Assembly: GCA_947253945.1 (NCBI GenBank)
Contig: CAMYAY010000001.1
Span: forward strand, 1 to 64,000
Reading direction: 5' to 3'
Source of the DNA: an uncultured Candidatus Saccharibacteria bacterium
GTDB lineage: Bacteria > Patescibacteriota > Saccharimonadia > Saccharimonadales > Saccharimonadaceae
Length of the DNA: 64,000 nucleotides
Both the position numbers and the translations under genes were made by a program. Below the pieces are notes generated by a model. That model had not been told where the DNA came from, searched no databases, and saw only the letters and a list, made by a program, of their open reading frames with translations. Shown one piece after another: positions 58,449-64,000 of the stretch. Position 1 is the first letter of the stretch. Every line of letters starts with the position of its first letter.

Positions 58449-60086
58449 ATGTTACTTCAGGTGGCAGTCAGTGAAAAATCTTTTGGCGTGAAGCAGCTTT
58501 ATACTAATGTAAAGTTTACGCTTGAGTCCGGCGAAAAAGTCGGACTGATTGGCCGTAACGGCATTGGCAAGTCGACACTGTTTGAAATCATTGCCGGTGA
58601 AGACAACGACTATACTGGTCAGATTATTTTGCGCAAGGGCGCTTCGCTAGTATCAACAGCGCAGGAATATGACAAGGTGCGCGATTTAACGGCGACTGAG
58701 TATATTTTAGCTGGGTTGCCGCATTATGCTAGTTTGTCGCGAACATTGCGTGAGTTTCCGCTACTTGAAAATCCAACCGATAAACAGATTGAGCGCTATA
58801 GTGCGGCGCTTGATGAATTTGGCGAACGTGGGTACTACAATATTCAGGGTGAAGTTGAGGAGGAGCTGAAGAAGTTCCAGCTTGATGGTGTAATGGAGCA
58901 GCCATTTAAGAGCTTATCGGGTGGTCAAAAGCGCCTTAGCGAAGTGATTAAAATTATGCATGCAAAGGCAGATTTGGCGCTGATTGACGAGCCGACCAAC
59001 TTTATGGACTATGTAGCTAAGGAACAATTTATCAATTGGTTAGTGGCGGCGCCGGAAGCGATGTTGATTATTACGCACGACCGCGACGTCTTGCAACATG
59101 TTGACCGTATTATTGAAATAAAGGATGGTATGTCGGTAAGCTATAAGGGTAATTATGATGATTATATTCGGCAGAATTTGCATGGCACAGCTACGGCAAT
59201 GCAAGATTACGAGCAGGTCGAGAAGCGAATGAAGAATTTGCAGCAAAAAGTGATTGATTATAAGCGATTAAAGGAGAAAGCGCGCAATCCGGCGACAATC
59301 CATCAGTTTAAGCGGCTTGAGGAGAATGCTCGCGCTGAATTAGATGAGTTGTCAAATAAAGAGCGGCCGAGTTTTTGGATTGACCGTGAGTCTTTGGCGC
59401 AAGTTGGTTATAAAGATGCCGACCGTTATGCGAAATATCAGGCAAAAAACATTAAAGTGTCAATGAAAGGTGAGAAATTGCGGAGTGAGCGCCCGCTTGT
59501 GCAGGCAATTGATTTGGCGGTGGGCTATCAGGCGCCAATTTTGGAACACATTAATTTTGCGCTGCGGAGTGGCGAGCGTCTCGAGCTGCGTGGTCGTAAT
59601 GGCGTGGGTAAGAGTACGTTACTTAAGGCTATATTGGGGCTTGCGGGACCGAAAATTTTTGCAGGTGAGGCGCATCTAGACAGCCAGATTCGCATTGGTA
59701 TTTACGAACAGGAAGAAGGCGGGCAGTATGCTGGGTTGACTTTAAAAGCGGCGATTGAACAAATTTATCTCAAGCGCGATTTGCCAATTAGCGATACTAA
59801 AATTCGGCAGTTACTCAGCAACTATTTGTTTACTGAGGGTGATGGTAATATGTTGGTTGATAATTTATCTGGTGGCCAGAAGGCGCGGCTGCAAATTATC
59901 CGTATGCTTGCCAATAATCCGGATTTAATTATTTTAGACGAGCCGACCTCGCACCTTGATTTGCCAAGTATTGAAGAGTTGGAACAGGCGTTAGCGGGGT
60001 ATGCGGGGGCTATTATTTATATCTCTCACGATAATTATTTTCGGCGTAAGCTTGGTGGCACCGTGCTGCAAGTTGACGCGGCCTAA
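58449..60086 (+). CDS. ABC-F family ATPase
   Basis: This is a soluble protein with two ABC modules of the EttA/Uup/resistance-type ABC-F family, which act on the ribosome. In 545 residues Walker A motifs are GRNGIGKSTLF (about 37-47) and GRNGVGKSTLL. The signatures are LSGGQKRLSEV and LSGGQKARLQI, and Walker B motifs are LALIDEPTNFMD and LIILDEPTSHLD. A basic coiled-coil linker (about 255-310) is the P-site tRNA interaction motif. No membrane segments. Whether it protects against an antibiotic or is a housekeeping factor cannot be decided here. Confidence 0.92.
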   Translation: MLLQVAVSEKSFGVKQLYTNVKFTLESGEKVGLIGRNGIGKSTLFEIIAGEDNDYTGQIILRKGASLVSTAQEYDKVRDLTATEYILAGLPHYASLSRTLREFPLLENPTDKQIERYSAALDEFGERGYYNIQGEVEEELKKFQLDGVMEQPFKSLSGGQKRLSEVIKIMHAKADLALIDEPTNFMDYVAKEQFINWLVAAPEAMLIITHDRDVLQHVDRIIEIKDGMSVSYKGNYDDYIRQNLHGTATAMQDYEQVEKRMKNLQQKVIDYKRLKEKARNPATIHQFKRLEENARAELDELSNKERPSFWIDRESLAQVGYKDADRYAKYQAKNIKVSMKGEKLRSERPLVQAIDLAVGYQAPILEHINFALRSGERLELRGRNGVGKSTLLKAILGLAGPKIFAGEAHLDSQIRIGIYEQEEGGQYAGLTLKAAIEQIYLKRDLPISDTKIRQLLSNYLFTEGDGNMLVDNLSGGQKARLQIIRMLANNPDLIILDEPTSHLDLPSIEELEQALAGYAGAIIYISHDNYFRRKLGGTVLQVDAA

Positions 60087-60100
60087 ATAGCGATTGGAAA

Positions 60101-60128
60101 CAAAAAACGCAGTCGGTGAACTGCGTTT
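60101..60128 (-). terminator. Terminator of tRNA-Gln
   Basis: On the minus strand, AAACGCAG-TTCACCGA-CTGCGTTT is followed by TTTTGTTT. Confidence 0.75.
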
Positions 60129-60138
60129 AATAATATCT

Positions 60139-60212
60139 TGGCTGGGGATGAGGGATTCGAACCCCCGATCACGGGACCAGAACCCGTTGCCTTACCGCTT
60201 GGCCAATCCCCA
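60139..60212 (-). tRNA. tRNA-Gln (CTG)
   Basis: On the minus strand the acceptor TGGGGAT pairs with ATCCCCA (discriminator G). The D-stem GCC/GGC is followed by the anticodon loop TTCTGGT in the ACGGG/CCCGT stem, the T-loop is TTCGAAT, and CCA is encoded. Confidence 0.95.
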
Positions 60213-60263
60213 ATAGCCAACGACAATTATTATATACCTAAGACAATTTAAATGTCAAATAAA

Positions 60264-60905
60264 TTAGGTAAGATTTTTAAAATAAGCAGTTAATTTATCG
60301 GCAAATTGGCGATGTGTGTCCTTTGTCCAGTGTAGATGGTCGGGGCCGACAGTAGTAAAGTCGGTTGGGTCGATAAAATCGACGTTGTGTTCGGCAGCAA
60401 ATTTACGCATTGCGTCTGGCAACTTTTGCATTTTATGGAAGCTATCCTCGTTAAAACATTTATTGGCACTGAGTCCAGTTGTAGGGTCGATGAAACCGTC
60501 ACTGGCCGGTTGCGGTGCTACGATAATCATCCGACAGTGGTATTCTTGACAGGCGCGTAAGTAGTGAACGTAGTGCTCGGCAATTTCGGTTGGACTGGCA
60601 TTATTGAAAAAGCGGGTGTCATTGGTGCCAAGCATAACCACAAGATAATCTGGTCGGTGGCTATCGAGCAACGGTGTTAGCAATGCATAACCATTGCGAC
60701 AAGGGACGCTCGGGTCTTCATCGTCAAAAATAATAGTGCGGCCCAGTTCACCTTCAGCGATAACGTGATAGTTGTCGCCCAAGTTTTGCGCTAAAATATT
60801 TGGCCAGCGGTCGGCGAAGGGGTAGCGCTGGTTGGCGGCTGAGTCCTTACCCCAAGTATTGCTGTCGCCGTAGCATAAAATAGTAATTGGTTCAGTTGCT
60901 TTCAT
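60264..60905 (-). CDS. SGNH/GDSL-family hydrolase
   Basis: This is an esterase-type hydrolase. In 213 residues block I is CYGDSNTWGK with the nucleophile Ser, block III is MLGTNDTRF with the Asn, and block V is DHLHW with the catalytic Asp and His. It resembles arylesterase-type members and could remove acyl or acetyl groups from glycans or small esters. There is no signal peptide, so it should be cytoplasmic. It is divergent from the GH13 gene across a 46-base gap with overlapping promoters. Confidence 0.88.
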   Translation of the reverse strand: MKATEPITILCYGDSNTWGKDSAANQRYPFADRWPNILAQNLGDNYHVIAEGELGRTIIFDDEDPSVPCRNGYALLTPLLDSHRPDYLVVMLGTNDTRFFNNASPTEIAEHYVHYLRACQEYHCRMIIVAPQPASDGFIDPTTGLSANKCFNEDSFHKMQKLPDAMRKFAAEHNVDFIDPTDFTTVGPDHLHWTKDTHRQFADKLTAYFKNLT

Positions 60906-60912
60906 TAATAAA

Positions 60913-60918
60913 ATTATA
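60913..60918 (-). promoter_or_regulatory. -10 box of the GDSL gene (leaderless)
   Basis: On the minus strand, TATAAT, then 7 bases, then the ATG at 60905. Confidence 0.68.
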
Positions 60919-60938
60919 CCAGTTTATCGCGCTTGTGT

Positions 60939-60944
60939 TAAAAT
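60939..60944 (+). promoter_or_regulatory. -10 box of the GH13 gene (leaderless)
   Basis: TAAAAT, then 7 bases, then the ATG at 60952. It lies where the -35 of the opposing GDSL promoter should be. Confidence 0.6.
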
Positions 60945-60951
60945 TGTAGTA

Positions 60952-62685
60952 ATGAGTCGGTTGGGTCTAGAGCAACATGAAGATTATACGGTGTTTCGAT
61001 TGTGGGCGCCGTTTGCTCGTGCTGTGTCAGTTGTGGGTGATTTTTCTAAGTGGCAGCCGATTGCTATGGAGGTCGACCGGACTACTGGCTATTGGTCGGT
61101 GCGGGTGGGTGGTGTTGAACCAGGCCATGCCTATAAATATCAGATTACCGGCTATGATGGTCAAGTGAAGTATCGCAATGACCCACGCGGGCGCGTCTTA
61201 ACTGATAGTAATGATGGCAAATCTGTGGTGTACGATAGTAGTTTTGACTGGCAGGGGTATGAGGTAGTAGTGCCGCAGCCGGCGGAACAACGGGTAATTT
61301 ATGAGATTCATATCGGAACATTTAATCGTCCTGACCCGTCAACTACCGGTACCTTTGCGTCGGCAATTGAGCGCCTCGATTATTTGCAGGATTTAGGTGT
61401 AACCACACTGGAGCTAATGCCGGTGACCTCGATGGCGGAGAGCTTTGGCTGGGGTTACGCGCCGAGCGCAATTTATTCCGTAGAGAGCCAGTATGGCGGC
61501 GCATTTGGCATGAAGACTTTTATCAAGGAGGCGCATAAGCGTGGGCTTGAAGTAATTCTTGACGTGGTCTATAACCATTTTTCGGCCGACAATGATTTAT
61601 GGCAGTTTGATGGCTGGAGCGAAAATGGCCGTGGAGGTATTTATTTTTATAATGACCAGCGCGGCGATACGCCGTGGGGTAGCCGGCCGGATTTTGGTCG
61701 CCCAGAAGTGCGAGAGTTTATTCTTGATAATGTGTCGATGTGGCTAAGCAATTACCATGCTGATGGTTTTAGGGTGGATAGTACGATTTATATGCGTAAT
61801 ACAGCTGGCAATAATAACGACCCAGCACATGATATTCCAGAGGCGTGGAGCTTGTTGTCTGAAATTACGCGCGTGGCGCATAAAATTAAGCCAGGTTCCT
61901 TGGTGATTGCCGAGGATTGCGCTGGCAATAGTGCTATTACGGCGTCGCAGCTAGCGGGCGGTGCAGGATTTGATGCGCAGTGGGATTTGGGCTTGCCGCA
62001 TGTGTTGCGCGGTGCTCTTCACATTGGGGGCGAAGCGCCAGGCTTAACCAATCTCTGTAATGTGCTAGGTCAAAGCTTTAATAATTGTTGGCAGCAGCGC
62101 ATTGTGTTTGCGGATAGTCATGATACGGCGGCTAATGGTGGTTCGCGAATGGTGGCGGTTGCGGTGAAGGATGTACATAGTATTAACGCGCGGCGGATTG
62201 CTATTTTAACTTCTGCCATTGCATTGACTGCGCCGGGCGTACCGATGTTGTTGGCTGGTTCGGAATTTTTGCAGGGTGGTGATTTTAATGATTGGAATTC
62301 ATTAGATTGGGCTAATATTGACCAATTTGGGGGTATTGTGTCGGCGCACCGTGATTTAATTGCCCTGAGGCGCAATCAATATCATCAGACTGGTGGATTG
62401 CAATCACCAGCACTTCATATTTTGCTAGCAGACGAAAATTGTCGGGTACTAATGTATCAGCGTGGCGATACTGGGCAACAACCAGTAATTGTGCTAGCAA
62501 ACTTTAGCGGCTTAAAGTGGCATAACTACCAAATTAATTTGCCGGGCAGTACGTGGCAAGTGGTATTTAATTCGGCGTGGTCGGGCTATTCGGCTGATTT
62601 TGTAGGTGAGCCGTTAAAGCAGATTAACAGTGGCGACAAAATCACGCTCGCTCCATATCAGGTGCTGTTACTTACTCAGGTGTAA
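60952..62685 (+). CDS. GH13 alpha-glucan enzyme, branching enzyme/TreZ-like
   Basis: In 577 residues an N-terminal CBM48-like domain (FRLWAPFARAVSVVGDFSKW, about 15-34) precedes a GH13 barrel. Region I is DVVYNHFSADND, region II DGFRVDSTIYMR with the nucleophile Asp, region III VIAEDCAGNS with the acid/base Glu, and region IV FADSHDTAANGG. The fold and the GWGYAPSAIYSVES segment are shared by GlgB-type branching enzymes and malto-oligosyltrehalose trehalohydrolase (TreZ). No treY is nearby, so a branching or debranching role in glycogen is as likely. It is not a close copy of the branching enzyme at 22428. Confidence 0.85.
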   Translation: MSRLGLEQHEDYTVFRLWAPFARAVSVVGDFSKWQPIAMEVDRTTGYWSVRVGGVEPGHAYKYQITGYDGQVKYRNDPRGRVLTDSNDGKSVVYDSSFDWQGYEVVVPQPAEQRVIYEIHIGTFNRPDPSTTGTFASAIERLDYLQDLGVTTLELMPVTSMAESFGWGYAPSAIYSVESQYGGAFGMKTFIKEAHKRGLEVILDVVYNHFSADNDLWQFDGWSENGRGGIYFYNDQRGDTPWGSRPDFGRPEVREFILDNVSMWLSNYHADGFRVDSTIYMRNTAGNNNDPAHDIPEAWSLLSEITRVAHKIKPGSLVIAEDCAGNSAITASQLAGGAGFDAQWDLGLPHVLRGALHIGGEAPGLTNLCNVLGQSFNNCWQQRIVFADSHDTAANGGSRMVAVAVKDVHSINARRIAILTSAIALTAPGVPMLLAGSEFLQGGDFNDWNSLDWANIDQFGGIVSAHRDLIALRRNQYHQTGGLQSPALHILLADENCRVLMYQRGDTGQQPVIVLANFSGLKWHNYQINLPGSTWQVVFNSAWSGYSADFVGEPLKQINSGDKITLAPYQVLLLTQV

Positions 62686-62690
62686 TTTGC

Positions 62691-62696
62691 TATAAT
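62691..62696 (+). promoter_or_regulatory. -10 box of trxB (leaderless)
   Basis: TATAAT, then CATAAT (6 bases), then the ATG at 62703. Confidence 0.7.
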
Positions 62697-62702
62697 CATA
62701 AT

Positions 62703-63656
62703 ATGAATCGAGATTACGACTTAGTGATTGTAGGTGGCGGCCCAGCGGCATTAACGGCGGCGATTTATGCGACGCGCGAGGGTATTAAGACCGTAGTGTT
62801 AGAACGCGCACTAGTCGGCGGCGTGATGGCAACTATTGACCGAGTGGATAACTACCCAGGATTTAGCCAGGGAATTGAGGGTATGAGCTTGGCGCAGGAT
62901 TATCAAGACCAAGCGGAGCGCTTTGGCGCAGTAATTAAATTTGCGGAGGCAACAGCAGTAAAAAAGGTTGGTGAGTTGGTGCAAGTTTCAACGCGCGAAG
63001 GTGACATTTATGAAGCAAAGGCGTGTTTAGTGGCTACGGGTGCGCAATATCGGCGTTTGGGCTTACCACTGGAGGACAAACTAACTGGGCGCGGCGTGCA
63101 TTATTGCGCGACGTGCGATGGCGCATTGTATAAGGGGCGTGAGCTGATTGTGATTGGTGGCGCCAATTCGGCGGTTCAAGAAGCATTTTATTTAACTAAG
63201 TTTGCTAAACATTTAACTATGGTAGTGCGGAGTTATATTAAGGCGAGTGCAATTTTAAAGGACGAGCTAGCACAATACGTTAAAGATGGTAAGATTACGT
63301 TACTGGAAGGTTGGACGCCGGATGAAATTAAGCTGGATGAGCATCGCAATGTGATTGGGTTGAGCACCTATAAGACCGATGACCCTGCCGTGCAGCAAAC
63401 TGTGGTGGCGGACGGCATATTTATTTTTGCTGGTTCTACGCCGAATACTGGGTTCTTGGCGGATTCAGGGGTTGAGCTCGATGAAGTTGGCTGCGTGAAG
63501 ACGGATGCTCGGATGCAGACCAATATTGCTGGTGTATTTGCAGCTGGTGATGTGCGTGCTGGGTCAGTTAAGCAAATCGTGTCAGCTTCAGCCGAGGGCA
63601 CACAAGCGGTATTTAAGATTCGACAGTATATTAAAGGCATTAGTAATGTCGCGTAA
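62703..63656 (+). CDS. trxB: Thioredoxin reductase
   Basis: This NADPH- and FAD-dependent flavoenzyme reduces thioredoxin-type proteins. The 317-residue protein has the FAD motif VIVGGGPAALTAAIYA, the redox pair C135-A-T-C138 in YCATCDGALYKG, the NADPH motif IVIGGANSAVQEA and the C-terminal FAAGDVRAGSVKQIV. The length is typical of bacterial low-molecular-weight TrxB. The next small gene overlaps its end, and a thioredoxin/glutaredoxin-like gene follows at 63908, a probable partner. Confidence 0.95.
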   Translation: MNRDYDLVIVGGGPAALTAAIYATREGIKTVVLERALVGGVMATIDRVDNYPGFSQGIEGMSLAQDYQDQAERFGAVIKFAEATAVKKVGELVQVSTREGDIYEAKACLVATGAQYRRLGLPLEDKLTGRGVHYCATCDGALYKGRELIVIGGANSAVQEAFYLTKFAKHLTMVVRSYIKASAILKDELAQYVKDGKITLLEGWTPDEIKLDEHRNVIGLSTYKTDDPAVQQTVVADGIFIFAGSTPNTGFLADSGVELDEVGCVKTDARMQTNIAGVFAAGDVRAGSVKQIVSASAEGTQAVFKIRQYIKGISNVA

Positions 63657-63840
63657 GCACAAGATTGTCATGCCTGCGCCTACGCAGCGTTCGTGCGGAA
63701 AAAATAAATATAATTCAGAGCGTGAGGCTGAAGATGTGGCGCGTGCCCAAGAATTAAATGATTTGACTGGCCAGCTGCGACTTCGTGTTTACCACTGTAT
63801 GTTTTGTGGTGGATGGCATTTGACGAAGCATTTGTATTAA
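63646..63840 (+). CDS. Small zinc-ribbon-like protein
   Basis: The 64-residue basic protein overlaps the trxB stop by 11 bases. It has a Lys-rich N-terminus (SRKHKIVMPAPTQRSCGKNK), an acidic helix, and a C-terminal YHCMFCGGWHLTK motif. Similar short proteins ending in a CxxCGGWHLT pattern occur in phages and bacteria; their function is not known to me. The CxxC with nearby His and the upstream Cys could bind zinc. An alternative longer frame from 63505 is only trxB read out of frame. Confidence 0.72.
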   Translation: MSRKHKIVMPAPTQRSCGKNKYNSEREAEDVARAQELNDLTGQLRLRVYHCMFCGGWHLTKHLY

Positions 63841-63859
63841 CAATTATAAACTTAAGTGC

Positions 63860-63865
63860 TATAAT
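63860..63865 (+). promoter_or_regulatory. -10 box of the glutaredoxin-like gene
   Basis: TATAAT lies 42 bases before the ATG at 63908. The leader contains ACGTA-ATTATA-TACGT and an AAGGAG site, so this gene is not leaderless. Confidence 0.6.
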
Positions 63866-63907
63866 ATGGTTTAGAACGTAATTATATACGTAGACCAAAG
63901 GAGAACT

Positions 63908-64000
63908 ATGAATCAGGATGGTAAAACCCCAGTTATTATTTACAGCACTAATTGGTGTGCGTATTGCAAAATGGCGCAACAATACCTAACTAGCTTGCAT
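63908..64000 (+). CDS. Glutaredoxin/thioredoxin-like protein, 3'-truncated by window end
   Basis: Only the first 31 codons are inside the window. The sequence VIIYSTNWCAYCKMAQQYL has the beta-strand and W-C-x-x-C active site of glutaredoxin-type proteins (NrdH/GrxC-like). AAGGAG lies before the ATG. With trxB just upstream it could form an NADPH-driven thiol reduction pair. The rest of the gene is outside the window. Confidence 0.85.
   Translation, partial: MNQDGKTPVIIYSTNWCAYCKMAQQYLTSLH

Noticed and set aside
1..64000. UGA recoding, as in Gracilibacteria and SR1
   Set aside because: TGA ends several genes at normal positions with overlapping starts (for example 4364-4366, 47163-47165, 52481-52483) and no in-frame TGA interrupts conserved domains.
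1..64000. CRISPR arrays, insertion sequences or prophage
   Set aside because: No direct-repeat arrays, transposase, integrase or structural phage genes were seen; the baseplate-J resemblance at 2426 is in a membrane protein and not in a phage module.

Overview
The window looks like one end of a contig from a streamlined, host-dependent bacterium of the Candidate Phyla Radiation (Patescibacteria), most likely Ca. Saccharibacteria (TM7). I infer this from very tight gene packing, moderately AT-rich DNA, and standard code 11 with TGA used as stop. A characteristic CPR two-domain membrane protein sits beside an FtsA-like gene. There is a sparse housekeeping set with no amino acid, nucleotide or cofactor biosynthesis genes, but many cell-envelope genes. 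No rRNA or marker tree was available, so the phylum is an inference. Bases 1-45 are not biological: they are an Illumina P5/i5/Nextera Read 1 adapter joined to the contig end.

Layout. 46-7.2 kb: a truncated helical protein, a family-4 uracil-DNA glycosylase, ftsA, a CPR-type baseplate-J-like membrane protein, ruvX, mltG and a LysM-CHAP hydrolase. 7.2-14.4 kb: sbcB, galE, uvrA, typA. 14.5-22.4 kb: tRNAs, an acyl-CoA synthetase, plsC, an unknown gene, a CDP-alcohol phosphatidyltransferase, rarA and an FAD-linked oxidase. 22.4-28.3 kb: a eukaryote-type glycogen branching enzyme, hisS, tig, clpP and a tRNA cluster. 28.4-34.9 kb: a NodB deacetylase, lemA-htpX, membrane proteins, ligA, and an unassigned structured RNA. 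35-41.7 kb: a P-type ATPase, a Mur ligase-like protein, leuS and a LysM protein. 41.8-46 kb: rpmF-nusB-nudix-rnc, a receiver protein, rpmA and an RNA methyltransferase. 46-54.6 kb: a flippase-like membrane protein, xseAB, a pseudo-histidine-kinase/receiver pair, recO, glyS, a 0.5-kb noncoding island, and rpsP-khpA-trmD. 54.6-64 kb: a candidate RNA, a copper-type ATPase, uppP, a DUF308 protein, an ABC-F ATPase, tRNA-Gln, a GDSL hydrolase, a GH13 enzyme, trxB, a small zinc ribbon and a truncated glutaredoxin-like gene.

How the genes fit together. DNA repair and recombination (UDG, ruvX, sbcB, uvrA, rarA, ligA, xseAB, recO), translation (four aminoacyl-tRNA synthetases, eleven tRNAs, four ribosomal proteins, nusB, rnc, trmD, typA) and wall or envelope remodelling (mltG, CHAP, NodB, uppP, Mur ligase-like, LysM, plsC, CDP-alcohol transferase) dominate. 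Acyl-CoA synthetase, plsC and the CDP-alcohol transferase would allow phospholipids to be made from scavenged fatty acids. Two GH13 enzymes point to alpha-glucan metabolism. trxB and a glutaredoxin-like gene form a thiol-redox pair at the end.

The most striking pattern is regulatory. At least 21 genes have a canonical -10 box ending exactly 6 or 7 bases before the start codon, so their transcripts should be leaderless. Genes inside operons and several ribosomal-protein genes keep Shine-Dalgarno sites. This pattern corrects several starts (uvrA at GTG 9722, trmD at GTG 53900, rarA at 20394). Other unusual points are a UDG without iron-sulfur cysteines, a LigA without its zinc finger, a sensor kinase lacking its phospho-accepting histidine, and two tRNAs with altered D-loop/T-loop contacts.
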